From Conchocele bisecta (Eukaryota; Mollusca; Bivalvia; Lucinida; Thyasiridae): a DNA stretch of 64,000 nucleotides. How positions within the stretch are numbered: position 1 is the stretch's first letter; every line of letters begins with the position of its first letter. Under the pieces are notes generated by a model. It was not told where the DNA came from and searched no databases. It saw only the letters and a program-made list of their open reading frames with translations. Positions 9,590-22,800 of the stretch are shown piece after piece. Location of the stretch: assembly GCA_029237695.1 (NCBI GenBank), contig CM055267.1, forward strand, positions 11,807,043-11,871,042, given 5' to 3'. The translations under genes and the position numbers were made by a program.

Positions 9590-10120
9590 AGATCTTACCC
9601 AAATACGGCATAATTGTTTATCCTTAATGAGGAAGAAACTTATTGAATTTATAAGATTTCTGATGATTAATCTCCTCATGGTGGCCATTTTTGTCACGCT
9701 TTCGTTTGCAAAATGCGACTTTAGTCCACACCTTTTCCTTTGCCGCCGTCATCATCAAATCGAAGAAATGATCACTCTGGACCATTTCTTGTTGAAATCG
9801 GATGATTACGTCATCCAAGATGGCCGTCGAAAGGCCATCCTTTTAATATAGATTTCAAATGTCTTCTTCTTGTGAACCACTTGGCCGATCCTAATCAAAC
9901 TTTACTGTTAGGGTGTGTGGGTGAAGACTTTTCATAGTTGTTACAATGGAGGATGTCGCATAATCCAAGGTGGCCACCATAGAAAAGTATGTCAAATTCT
10001 TCAAATATTTTCTTCTCACGAACTGCCTGACTGATTTCGACGAAATTTGGCAGGAATGATCGATAGTCAATGTTCTTTCAGATTTGTTAAAAGGATGATG
10101 CTGGGATCAAAACTGGGCGA
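9590..10120. repeat. Diverged repeat with recurring 'CATCCAAGATGGCC' lines
   Basis: Carries the same phrases as 35997-37480: GATCACTCTGGACCATTT, TCATCCAAGATGGCC, CTTCTTGTGAACCACTTGGC, AAAAGTAGGTCAAATTCTT-like text, and GAATGATCGATAGTCAATG. It is a dispersed repeat family without intact coding capacity. Confidence 0.6.
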
Positions 10121-10148
10121 GGCCTTGGGGATCAAGTAGGAGTAATTT

Positions 10149-10266
10149 TTATGCCCCCGCCACCGAATGGTGAGGGGGGCATATAGTGTTACCGGTGTCC
10201 GTACGTACGTAACGTACTTACGTAACGTACGTACGTCCATACGTCCATACGTCCGTACGTACGTAC
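10149..10266 (+). repeat. 5' terminal hairpin and ACGT microsatellite of the giant element
   Basis: The TTATGCCCCC...GGGGGGCAT hairpin is followed by ATAGTGTTACCGGTGTCC and about 65 bases of GTAC/ACGT-rich microsatellite. It reads directly into the first core monomer at GAAACCTTAACGCTGGG. Confidence 0.85.
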
Positions 10267-13200
10267 GAAACCTTAACGCTGGGTAAATGCCTTATAATTT
10301 CTGTTTCCTTGCTCGGATCTTGGCTTCACATTTCAACACCAACCATAAGGCATTTGCTCCAATAGGTCCCTCTGCCACCCTGTGACATAAAGCCACATTC
10401 GTGCCGCCCCCGCCTAAAACCCAGCGGGTCATTGCTCTAATGGTCCTCATGCCCTGGCCAACCCTGTGACAAATCCACCAAATTTGTTGCCGCCGACCGC
10501 TAAGCCCAGGGTCGAAGGTCACCAGATCTTGAGGTGCGCTTTGTTGAAACCTTTAACGCTGGGTAAAGGGTAAAAAAAAAAAAAAAAAAAAAAATTGGGG
10601 GGGGCCTTTTATAATTTCCACATTTCACACACGCATTGCTCCAATGGTCCTCTGCCCAACCCTGTGACAAATCCACATTCATGCCGCCCCCACCGTAAGC
10701 CCACGGGTTCAAACGGTCAACAGACTTGACGTGGGGCGTTCAAAACCTTAACGCTGGGGGTAAATGCCTTATAATTTTCTGTTTCCCTTGCTCGGACTTT
10801 GCGTTTCAACATTTCACACACGCATTGCTCCAATCAGGGTCCTCTACCGCCCTGTGACAAATCTTACATTCGTCCCGCCCCGCTAAGCCCAGGGTCTATA
10901 AGGTCACAGACTTGTTGGGTGCTTTTCGTAAACCATTAACGCTGGGTAAATTGGCTTGATTAATTGTTTCTGGTTTCACCTTTCTCAGAGTGCTGCTTCA
11001 CATTTCACACAACAAAACCATTGCTTCCATAATGGTCCGCTACCGCCCTGGTGACAAATTCCTCCACAGTTCGTCCGCCAGACCCCGGTTAAAGCCCCAG
11101 GGTCAAATAAGGTCACAGACTTGGTGCTTTCAAAACCTTAACGCTCTGGGTATAAATGGGCTTATAATTTCTGTTTCCTTGATCGGATTGCTGCAATTGA
11201 AATTTTCCACACGCATTGGCTCCCAAATTCGGTCCTATACCGCCCTGTGGACCAAAAAATCCACATTCGTTACGACCACCCCGCTAAGCCCAGGGTCAAG
11301 GTCCACAGACTTTGGTCCTTTCGAAAACCGTTAACGCTGGGGTTAAATGGCTTATTAATTTCTGTTTCCTTGCACGGATCTTGCTTCAACATTTCACACA
11401 CCGCATTGGCTCCAATGGTCCTCTGCCACCCTGCTGACCAAATCCTACATTCATGGCCGCCCCCGCTAAGCCCAGGGTCTAATGGTCACAGAACTTGGTG
11501 CGTTACAAAACTTAATTGCTGTGGGTAAATGCCATTATTAATTTCCACATTTCACCCAACACGGCATTGCTCCAATGGTTCCTCTGCCATCCATGATGGA
11601 CAAATCCACAAATTCATGCCACCCCGATAAGCCCATGGGTCAAGGTCACAGACTTGGTGCGTTCAAAAACCGTTAACAAACTGGGTTAAATTGCCCTTAT
11701 CAAATTTCTGTTTCCTTGCTCGGATTCTGCCTCCACATTTCACACACACATAATTGCTCCAATGGTCTGCTGCCACCACTGTGACCAAAATCCACATTCG
11801 TGCCGCTCCCGCCAAGCCAAGGGTCCCAAGGGGTTCACAAGACACAGACTTGGGTGCGTTCGAATCCTTAACGCTTCCCCGGAGGGAAATGGGGCTTGTA
11901 ATTTCTGTTGTCCTTGCTCAGGATCTGCGTCACATTTATTTCACAACGCCATTGCTCCAATGTTCCTCTTACAACCACCCTGTGACAAAATCCACAATTC
12001 GTTCCCGCCTCCCCGCTAAGCACAAGGGTCAAGGTACACGACTTGGTGAGTTCGGGAAACCTTAACGCTAGGGTAAATTGGCTTATAATTTCTGTTTCCT
12101 TTCTTAGATCCTGCTTCAACTTTCAACATATGCATTGCTCCATAGTCCTTACTGCTCTCGTGACTACAAATTTCCACATTCGTCCCTCCACCAGCTGATA
12201 AGCCAGGGTCAAGGTGACAGACTTGGTGCGTGGGGAGTTGTGTTGCGGTGTGTTTGAAAACCTTAACACGTCGGGGTAAATGGCTTGTATAATTTGCTGT
12301 GTCCTTGCTCGGATCTGCTTCACAAATTTCACACCACGCAATTGCTCCAATGGGTCCTCCTACGCCCTGTGGACAAAAAATCCACATTCAGTCCCGCCCC
12401 CGGAGGAAGCCCAGGGTCTAAGGTCACAGACTTGGTGCTTTCAAAACCTTAACGCTGGGTTCAATGGCTTATAATTTTCTGTTTCCTTGCTCGGATCTGC
12501 TTCACATTTCACCACACGCATTGCTCCAATTTGGTCCTCTGCCACCCTGTGACAAATCCACATTCATGACCGCCCCCGGTTAATCCCAGGAGGGTCAAGG
12601 TCACAGAACTTGGTGCGGTTCAAAAACCCGTTAACGCTGGGTAAACTGCCTTATAATTTCCACCATCTTTCACCCACACGCATTGCTCCAATGGGTCCTT
12701 CTACCACCGTCCCTGTGACATAATTCCACATTCGTCCACCCCCGCTAAGCCCAGGGGTTCAACGGTCACAGGACTTGGTGCTTTCGAACCTTTACAGGTG
12801 GGTTAAATGGACTTAAATATATTTCTGTTTCCTTGCTCAGATCTGCTTCACATTTCACACAAACACAATTGCTCCAATTGGTCCTCCTTACCGCCCTGTG
12901 CACAAATCCACATTCGTTCCCGACCCCACCCCCAGTTAGCCCCAGGGTCTTAAGGTCACAGACTTGGTTGATTTCAAACCTTAAACCAGTAAAGCTGCGG
13001 GTAAATGGTCTTATAATTTCTGTTTCCTTGCCATCGCGGATCTGCTTCACATTTCACACACGCATTGCTTCCATAATGGTCCGCTGCCCACCCCTGTGAC
13101 AAAATCCAAATTCGTGCCACTCCCGCCAAGCCCAGGGTCAAGGTTCAAACAGACTTGGCTTTTTGTTGGTTTGCGTTTCGAAACCCTTAAATGCTTGGGT

Positions 13201-16200
13201 TAAATGGCGTTGTAATTTCTGTTTTTGTCCTTGCTCGGATCGTGTCACAATTTCTCACAATTGCATTGCTCCAATGTCCCATCTACCCACCCTGTGACAA
13301 ATCCACATTCGTCCCAGCCTCCCCGTCTAAGCCAGGGTCAAGGTCATCAGGAACTTTGGTGCAGTTCGGAAACCTTGAAGAACGATTACGGGTATAAATG
13401 GCTTATAATTTCTTTTGTTTTCCCATTGCCTTAGATCTGCTTCACATTTCACATATGCATTGCCTCCAATAGTCCTATACTGCTCTGGTGACAAATCCAC
13501 AAATTCGTCCCTCCACCGATAAGCCAGGGTTCAAGGTCCAGACTTGGTTGGGCGTTTTTGAAACCTTAACACTCGGGTAAATTGGATTTGGTTAATTTCT
13601 GTGTTTTGGTTTTTGTTTTTCCTTAGCTAGGATCTGCTTCACATTTCACACACGGCTCAATTTAGCTCCAATGGTCCTTCTACCGCCCTGTGACAAATCA
13701 CATTCGTCCTGCCCCCCGCTAACGCACAGGGTTCAAGGTCACAAACTTGGTGCGTTTGGGAAACCTGGTTAAACGCTTCGGGGTAAATGGCTTGGTAATT
13801 TCTGTTTCTTGCTCGGAATCTGCTTCAACATTTCACACACGCATTGCTCCCAATGCTCCTCTACCGGCCCTAATGTGACAAATCCACCATTCGTCCCACC
13901 CACGCTAAGCCCAAGGGTCAAGGTCAACAGACTTGGTGATTTCGAAACAACGCTCGGGTAAATGGGCTTATACAATCAAAATATGCCTCCCGGTTTTCTT
14001 TCGCTGCCAGCGGGGGCATTCGTGTGCCAAGAAGAGGCCACAATTTCTAGTAATTTCTGTTTCCTTGTTTTTTACTCGAATCTTGCTTTCACATTTCACC
14101 ACACGCATTGCTCCAATGGGTCTCTAAGCCACCCTGTGACAAAATCACATTCGATCTCGCCCCCTTTTAAGTCCCAGGGTCAACGGGTCCACAGACTTGG
14201 TGTGTTCGATAAACCCTTAACGCTGGGTTAAAATGGCTTATTTAATTTCTGTTTCCTTGCTCGGTTATCTGCTTCACATTTCACACACGCATTGCTCCAA
14301 TGGGTCCTCTTAAGCCTGTGGACCAAATCAACATTCGTTCACCCGCCCCCGCTAAGCCCAGTGGGGTCAAGGTCACAGAGCTTGGGTGCGTTCGAAACCA
14401 TTAATCGCTGGGTTAAATGGACTGTATTAAAATTTCTGTTTTCCTTGCTCGGATCTGCCTTTCCACCATTTAACACAACAGCATTTGCTACCAATTGGGT
14501 CCAAGCTTACCGCCCTCGTGACAAACGCCACATTCATTCCCGCCCCTGCTAACAGCCAGGGTCAAGGTCACAGAAAATTTGAGGTGCGTTTCGAAACCTT
14601 AACCGATGGGGCTAAATGGGGGGGGTGGGGGGGGGACTGTATTTTTAATTTCTGTTTCCTTGCTCGGATCTGCTTCACATTTTCACACACGCATTGTCTC
14701 CAATCGGTCCTTCTACCGCCCCCTGTGACAAATCCACCAAATTCGTCCCGCCCCCGCGTAAGCCCAGGGTCAAGGTCAAGGTTTCAAGACCTTGGTAGCT
14801 TTCGAAACCTTAAACGTTGGGTAGGGTAAATGGCTTATAATTTTCTGTTTTCCATTGCTCGGATCCCTGCTTCACAGTTTCACAAACAGGCATTGCTACC
14901 AAACGGTCCTCTACCGCCCTGTGACAAAATCCACATTCGTTCCGACCACCCCGCGTAACCCACCGAGGGTCAAGGTTCACAGACTTGGTCCTTCCTTTCG
15001 ACAAACCTTAACGCTGAGGGTAAATGGCTTATAATTTCTTTTGTTTCCTTGCTCGGATCTGCTTCACAATTTCACAAACAACGCATTGCTCCAATGGTCC
15101 TATGCCACCCATGTGACAATCCACCAACTCATGCCGGCCCCGCTAATCTCAGGGTTCAAGGTCACAGACTTGGTGCGTTTCAAAATCTTAAACGCTGGGG
15201 TAAATGCCTTATTTTAATTTCCACATTTCACACACGCATTGCTCCAAATTGGACCTCGTGCCACCCTTGTGACAAATCCACCCCATTCATGCCGCCACCC
15301 CCGCTAAGCCCAGTGGGTCAAGGTCACAGAACTTGGTGCGTTCAAATAAAACCTTAACGCTGGGCAATAAATGCCTTATACATTTCTGTTTCCTTGACTC
15401 GGATCTTGCTTCAATTTCACCACACGCAACTTGCCTCCAATGGTCCTCTGCCACCCTGTGCACAAATCCACATTTCGATGTGCCAGCTCCCAGCCAAGCC
15501 GGGTCAAGTGGTCAAGGTCAAAGGACCTTGGTTGGTTGCGTTACGAAACCTTAATTGCTTGGGTAAATGGCTTAGTAATTTCTGTGTCATTTCTCGGATT
15601 TGTTTACGGTCACATTTCTCACACGCACTTGCATCAATGTCCTCTAACCACCCTGTGACAAAATCCACATTCGTCCCGCCCCCGATAAGCCCAGGGTCAA
15701 GGGTCAACAGACTTGGTGCGTTTCGTAAACCTTATCGGCTCGGGTAAATGGCAAGTATTTATAATTTCTGTTTTGCCTTGCCTTAAGATCTGCTTCACAT
15801 TTCACTTATGGCATTGCTCCAATAAAAGTCCTCCTTTACTGCTCTGTTGACAAATCCACATTCGTCCCTTCCACCGCTAAGCCCATGCGGGTCAAGGTCA
15901 CAGACTTCTTGGTTTTGCGTTTTTGAAATCCTTAACACACGGGTTAAAATGGCTTGTAATTTCCTGTGTCCTTGCTCGGATTCAGCTTCACATTTCACAC
16001 TACGCATTGCTCAATCAACCTCTTATTACCGCCCTGTGAACAAAAATCCACATTCAATCCTGGCCCCCGCCCCCCTAAGCACAGGGTCAAGGTCACAAAT
16101 TGGATCAACTTGGATGCGTTTGATAAACCTTAACGCTCGGGTAAATGGCTTGTAATTTCTGTATTCCTTTGCTCGGATCTGCTATTCACATTTTCACACA

Positions 16201-19200
16201 CGCATTGCTCCAATGATTCTCCTTCTACCGCCATTGTGAAAAATTCCAACTTTCGTCCACACCCACGCATAAGCCCAGGGTTCAAGGTCACCAGACTTGA
16301 GGTGATTTTCGAAATCCAAATGTCGAGGGTGGGGTAAATTGGTCTTATAATCAAATATGCCTCAGTTTTCTGTTCGATGCCAGCGCTGGCATTCGTTGTG
16401 CCAAGAGGCCACATTTCTTTTAGTAAGCTTTCTGTTTTCCTTGCTCGTAATCTGCTTCACATTTCACATCACGCATTGCTCCAATGGTCCTCCTTTACCG
16501 CCCTGTGACAAATCCATCCAATTCGTAACCCGCCCCCGCTTAAGCCCATAGGGAGCGTCAAGGTACACAGACTTGGTGCGGTTTCGAAAACCTTAAACGC
16601 TCGGGTTAAATCGGCTTATTAAAGTTAATTTTGGATTCCTTCCTTAGATTCTGCTTCACATTTGCACATATGCATTGCTCCAATAGTTCCTCTACTGCTC
16701 TCGTGGACAAATCCACATTCGTCCCTCCAACCGCTAAGCCCAGGGGTCCAAGGTCACAGACGTTGGTGCGTTTGAAACCCTTAACACTTCGGGTAAAATG
16801 GCTTGTAATTTCTGTGTCCTTGCTCGGATTGCTTGCACCATTTCACACTCGCAATTGCTCCAATGGTTCTACTTACCGCCCTGTGACAAATTGCACCATT
16901 CGTCCCGCCCCCGCCTAAGCCCTAGGGTCAAAGGTCACAGACTTGGGTGCCGGTTTCGGATAAACCTGTTAACGATGGGATTAAATGGCCTTATAAATTT
17001 CTTGTTTCCTATTGCTCGGATCTTGACTTCACATTGACCACAACAAGTCATTTGCTCCATTAGGGTCCACCTTTTCACCGCCCTGTGGACAAATGTCCAC
17101 ATTCCATTCCCGCCACCCCGCTTAAGCCCAGGGTTCTAAGGTCACAGATTTGGATGCAAGTTCGAAACCTTAATCGGATGGGTTTTAAATGGCTTAATAA
17201 TTTCTGTTTCCTTGCTCGGATTCTGCTTCACCATTTCACCGACAACGCATTGCTTCCCAATGGTACCTCTACCGCCCTGTGACAAAATGCCACATTCGTC
17301 CCGCCCCGCTAAGCCCAGGGTCAAGGTCACAGACTTGGAGCTTCGAACAAACCTTAACGCTGGGTAAAATGGCTTATAATTTCTGGTTTTTCCGTTCGCT
17401 CAGATCTGCTTCACATTTTCACCACACACATTGCTCCATTGGTTCCTCTACCGCCCTGTGACAAATTCCACATTCGTCCCGCCCCCAGGGTATGCCCAGG
17501 GTCCAAGGTCACAGACTTGGAGGCTTTCAAAACCTTAATCGCTGGGCTTAAATGGCTTATAATTTCTGTTTCCTTGCTCAGATTTGCTTCACATTTCACA
17601 CATGCATTTGCTCCAATGGTCCATCTACCGGCCTGTGACAAATCCACATTCGTCCCGCCCCCGCTAAGCCCATGGTCAAGGTCACAGTACATGGTGCGTT
17701 GAGAAACCTTAACGCTGGGGTAAATGGCTTTATTAATTTCTGTGTCCTTGCCTCGGATCATCTGCATTTCACATTTCCACACACGCATTGCTCCAATGGT
17801 TCCTCTGCCACCCTGTGACAAATCCACCATTCGTGCCACTCCCCGCCAAGCCCAGGGTTCAAGGTCACAGACTTGGGAGGTATTGCAGGTTCGAAACCTT
17901 AATGTTTCTTGGGTAAAATTGGCTTTATTAAATAATTTCTGTGTCCTTGCTCGGATTCTGCGTCACATGTTTATCAACTCGCATTGCGCCAAATGTCCTC
18001 TACCACCCTGTTTGACAAATCCAACATTCGTCCCCCCGCCACCCCCGCTAATGCCCAGGGTCAAGGTCACAGAACTTGGTGCGTTTCGAACCTTAACGCT
18101 CGGTGGGGTAAATGGATTGATAAATCATAAATATGCCTCGTTTTCTTTCGCTGCCAGCGGGGGGCATTCGTTTGCCAGAGGCCACATTTCTAGGTATTTT
18201 CTGTTTCCTTGCTTCGACAATCTGCTTCCACCATTTTCACACATGCATTGCTCCAATGGTCCTCCTTACAGCCCTGGTGACAAATCCAACATTTCGTCTC
18301 GCCCCCTTTAAGTCCAGGGTCAAGGGTCACAGACTTGGTGTGTTCGAAACTTAACGCTGGGTAAAATGGTCTTTATAATTTTCTGTTTCCTTGGCTCGGT
18401 TTCTGCTTCACATTTCACACACGCATTGCCTCCAAATGGTCCTCTTACCGCACCCTGTGACAAGAAATTCCACATTCGTCCCGGCCCCGCCCCCGCTAAG
18501 CACCCAGGGTTCAAGGGTTCACAGAACTTGGTGCGTTCGAAACCTTAAACGCTGGGTAAATGGCTTTTATAATTTCTGTTTCCTTGCTAGGATCTGCTTT
18601 CACAATTTCACACACGCATTGCTCCAATGGTCCTCCTTACCGCCCTGTGACAAATCCACATTCATCCCGCCCCTGCTAAGCCAGGGTCAATGTCCCACAG
18701 ATTGGTGCGTTTCGAAACCTTAATCGCTGGGTAAAATGGCTTATTAATTTACTGTTTCCTTGCTCGGAATTCTGCATTCACATTTTCACACAACGCATTG
18801 ACTCCAATGGTTCCTCTTACCGCCCTGTTGACAGAAAATCCAACAATTCGTCCCTGCCCCGCTAAGACCCAGGGTCCAAGGTCACCAGACATTGGTGCTT
18901 TTCGAAACCTTAACGTTAGGGGTAAATGGCTTTATAATTTCTTTCTCCGTTTTCCTTGATCGGATCTGCTTCAATTTCACAAACAGGCATTGATCCAATG
19001 GTCCTCTACCGCCCTGTGACATAAATCACATTCGTTCCGACCCCGCTAAGCCAGGGTCAATGGTCACAGACTGCTTGTCATTTCGAAAACCTTTAATAGC
19101 TGGGTAAATGGCTTATAATTTCTGTTTCCTTGCTCGGATCTGCTTCACATTTTCACACACGCAATTTGCTCCAATTCGGTTCCCTTCTGCCACCCTGTGA

Positions 19201-19860
19201 CAAATCCAACATTCATGCCACCCCGCCCCGTTAATCCCAGGGTTCAAGGTCTCAAAGACTTGCGGTGCGTTTCTAAAACCATTAACGATGGGTAAAGTGC
19301 CTTATAATTTCCACAAATTTCACACCACGCTCATTGCTCCTAATGGACCTCTGCCACCAACCCTGTGACAAATCCACATTCATGCCGCCCACCCCGCTAA
19401 GCCCAGGGTCAAGGTCACAAGGACGTTTGGTGCGGTTCAAAAACCTTAACTAAGCTGGGTGAAATGCCCCTTATAATTTCTGTTTCCTTGCTCGGATCTG
19501 CTTCATCATTTTCACACACGCATTGCTCCAATGGTCCTCTGCCACCCTGTGGACAAATTCCCACTTCGTTGCCGCTCCCCGCCAAGCCCAGGGTCAAGGT
19601 CACAGACTTTGAGGTGCATTCGGAAACCTTAATGCTTGGGGTAAATGGCTTGTAATTTTCTGTGTCCTTTCTCGGAATCTGCGTCCACATTTTCTCACAC
19701 GCATTGCTCCAATCGTCCTCTTCCACCCCCTGTGACAAATCCACATTCGATCCCGCACCCCGCTAAAGCCCGAGGGTCAAATGGTCACAAGACTTGGTGC
19801 TGTTCACGAAACCTTAACGCTTCGTGGGCTTAATAATGGCTTATAATTTCTTTTGGTTTT
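10267..19860 (+). repeat. Satellite array, indel-rich part
   Basis: The same ~167-bp monomer as downstream (CCTTAACGCTGGGTAAATGG, CTGTTTCCTTGCTCGGATCT, CACGCATTGCTCCAATGGTC, GTGACAAATCCACATTCGT, CCCAGGGTCAAGGTCACAGA). Almost every copy has random one- to four-base insertions and occasional runs, such as a long poly-A next to a G run near 10574-10604. Indels are scattered over all positions of the monomer rather than shared between copies, which argues for sequencing error rather than decay. Confidence 0.85.
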
Positions 19861-22800
19861 ACTTCCTTGAGATCTGCTTCAACTATTTCACATATCGGCA
19901 TTGCTCCAATAGTCCTCTACTGCTCTGTGACAAATCCACATTCGTCCCTCCACCGCTAAGCCCAGGGTCAAGGTCACAGACTTGGTGCGTTTGAAACCTT
20001 AACACTCGGGTAAATGGCTTGTAATTTCTGTGTCCTTGCTCGGATCTGCTTCACATTTCACACACGCATTGCTCCAATGGTCCTCTACCGCCCTGTGACA
20101 AATCCACATTCGTCCTGCCCCCGCTAAGCACAGGGTCAAGGTCACAAACTTGGTGCGTTTGAAACCTTAACGCTCGGGTAAATGGCTTGTAATTTCTGTT
20201 TCCTTGCTCGGATCTGCTTCACATTTCACACACGCATTGCTCCAATGCTCCTCTACCGCCATGTGACAAATCCACATTCGTCCCACCCACGCTAAGCCCA
20301 GGGTCAAGGTCACAGACTTGGTGATTTCGAAACAATGCTCGGGTAAATGGCTTATAATCAAATATGCCTCGTTTTCTTTCGCTGCCAGCGCGGCATTCGT
20401 GTGCCAAGAGGCCACATTTCTAGTAATTTCTGTTTCCTTGCTCGAATCTGCTTCACATTTCACACACGCATTGCTCCAATGGTCCTCTACCGCCCTGTGA
20501 CAAATCCACATTCGTCCCGCCCCCGCTAAGCCCAGGGTCAAGGTCACAGACTTGGTGCGTTCGAAACCTTAACGCTCGGGTAAATGGCTTATAATTTCTG
20601 TTTCCTTCCTTAGATCTGCTTCACATTTCACATATGCATTGCTCCAATAGTCCTCTACTGCTCTGTGACAAATCCACATTCGTCCCTCCACCGCTAAGCC
20701 AGGGTCAAGGTCACAGACTTGGTGCGTTTGAAACCTAATTCACTCGGGTAAATGGCTTGTAATTTCTGTGTCCTTGCTCGGATCTGCTTCACATTTCACA
20801 CACGCATTGCTCCAATGGTTCTCTACCGCCCTGTGACAAATCCACATTCGTCCCGCCCCCGCTAAGCCCAGGGTCAAGGTCACAGACTTGGTGCGTTCGA
20901 AACCTTAACGCTGGGTAAATGGCTTATAATTTCTGTTTCCTTGCTCGGATCTGCTTCACATTTCACACACGCATTGCTCCAATGGTCCTCTACCGCCCTG
21001 TGACAAATCCACATTCATCCCACACCCGCTAAGCCCAGGGTCAAGGTCACAGATTTGGTGCATTCGAAACCTTAATGCTGGGTAAATGGCTTATAATTTC
21101 TGTTTCCTTGCTCGGATCTGCTTCACATTTCACACACGCATTGCTCCAATGGTCCTCTACCGCCCTGTGACAAATCCACATTCGTCCCGCCCCCGCTAAG
21201 CCCAGGGTCAAGGTCACAGACTTGGTGCTTTCGAAACCTTAACATTGGGTAAATGGCTTATAATTTCTGTTTCCTTGCTCGGATCTGCTGCACATTTCAC
21301 ACACGCATTGCTCCAATGGTCCTCTGCCACCCTGTGACAAATCCACATTTGTGCCGCCCCCGCTAAGCCCAGGGTCAAGGTCACAGACTTGGTGCGTTTG
21401 AAACCTTAACGCTGGGTAAATGCCTTATAATTTCCACATTTCACACACGCATTGCTCCAATGGTCCTCTGCCACCCTGTGACAAATCCACATTCATGCCG
21501 CCCCCGCTACGCCCAGGGTCAAGGTCACAGACTTGGTGCGTTCAAAACCTTAACGCTGGGTAAATGCCTTATAATTTCTGTTTCCTTGCTCGGATCTGCT
21601 TCACATTTCACACACGCATTGCTCCAATGGTCCTCTACCGCCCTGTGACAAATCCACATTCGTTCCGACCCCGCTAAGCCCAGGGTCAAGGTCACAGACT
21701 TGGTCCTTTCGAAACCTTAACGCTGGGTAAATGGCTTATAATTTCTGTTTCCTTGCTCGGATCTGCTTCACATTTCACACACGCATTGCTCCAATGGTCC
21801 TCTGCCACCCTGTGACAAATCCACATTCATGCCGCCCCCGCTAATCCCAGGGTCAAGGTCACAGACTTGGTGCGTTCAAAACCTTAATGCTGGGTAAATG
21901 CCTTATAATTTCCACATTTCACACACGCATTGCTCCAATGGTCCTCTACCGCCCTGTGACAAATCCACATTCGTCCCGCCCCCACTAAGCCCAGGGTCAA
22001 GGTCACAGACTTGGTGCGTTCGAAACCTTAACGCTGGGTAAATGCCTTATAATTTCTGTTTCCTTGCTCGGATCTGCTTCACATTTCACACACCCATTGC
22101 TCCAATGGTCCTCTGCCAACCTGTGCCAAATCCACATTCGTGTCGCCCCCGCTAAGCCCAGGATCAAGGTAACATACTTGGTGCGTTCGAAGCCTTAACG
22201 CTGGGTAAATGCCTTATAATTTCTGTTTCCTTGCTCGAATCTGCTTCACATTTCACACACGCATTGCTCCAATGGTCCTCTGCCACCCTGTGACAAATCC
22301 ACATTCATCCCGCCCCCGCCAAGCCCAGGGCCAAGGTTACAGACTTGGTGGGTTTCAAACCTTAACGCTCTGGTAAATGGCTTATAATTTCTGTTTCCCT
22401 GCTCGGATCTGCTTCACATTTCACACACGCATTGCTCCAATGGTCCTCTACCGCCCTGTGACAAATCCACATTCGTCCCGCCCCCTTTAAGTCCAGGGTC
22501 AAGGTCACAGACTTGGTGCGTTCGAAACCTTAACGCTGGGTAAATGGCTTATAATTTCTGTTTCCTTGCTCGGTCTGCTTCACATTTCACACACGCATTG
22601 CTCCAATGGTCCTCTACCGCCCTGTGACAAATCCACATTCGTCCCGCCCCCGCTAAGCCCAGGGTCAAGGTCACAGACTTGGTGCATTCGAAACCTTAAC
22701 GCTGGGTAAATGGCTTATAATTTCTGTTTCCTTGCTCGGATCTGTTTCACATTTCACACATGCATTGCTCCAATGGTCCTCTACCGCCCTGTAACAAATC

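Larger units (their letters stand above)
7041..10120. repeat. Duplicated ~3.1-kb block, copy 1 (contains the nested gene)
   Basis: Starts CAAAAGTTATTGCAAGAG and ends near GGGATCAAAACTGGGCGAGG. The same block occurs at 49714-52803 with a few percent substitution and small indels, and at 57606-61150 as an error-laden version. Copies 2 and 3 share variants that copy 1 lacks, for example a GGATGACGTAATTATCCGATCC insertion before exon 3 of the gene, so copy 1 branched off first. Copy 1 is followed by the giant array; copies 2 and 3 are preceded by a short Helitron-like element. Confidence 0.85.
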
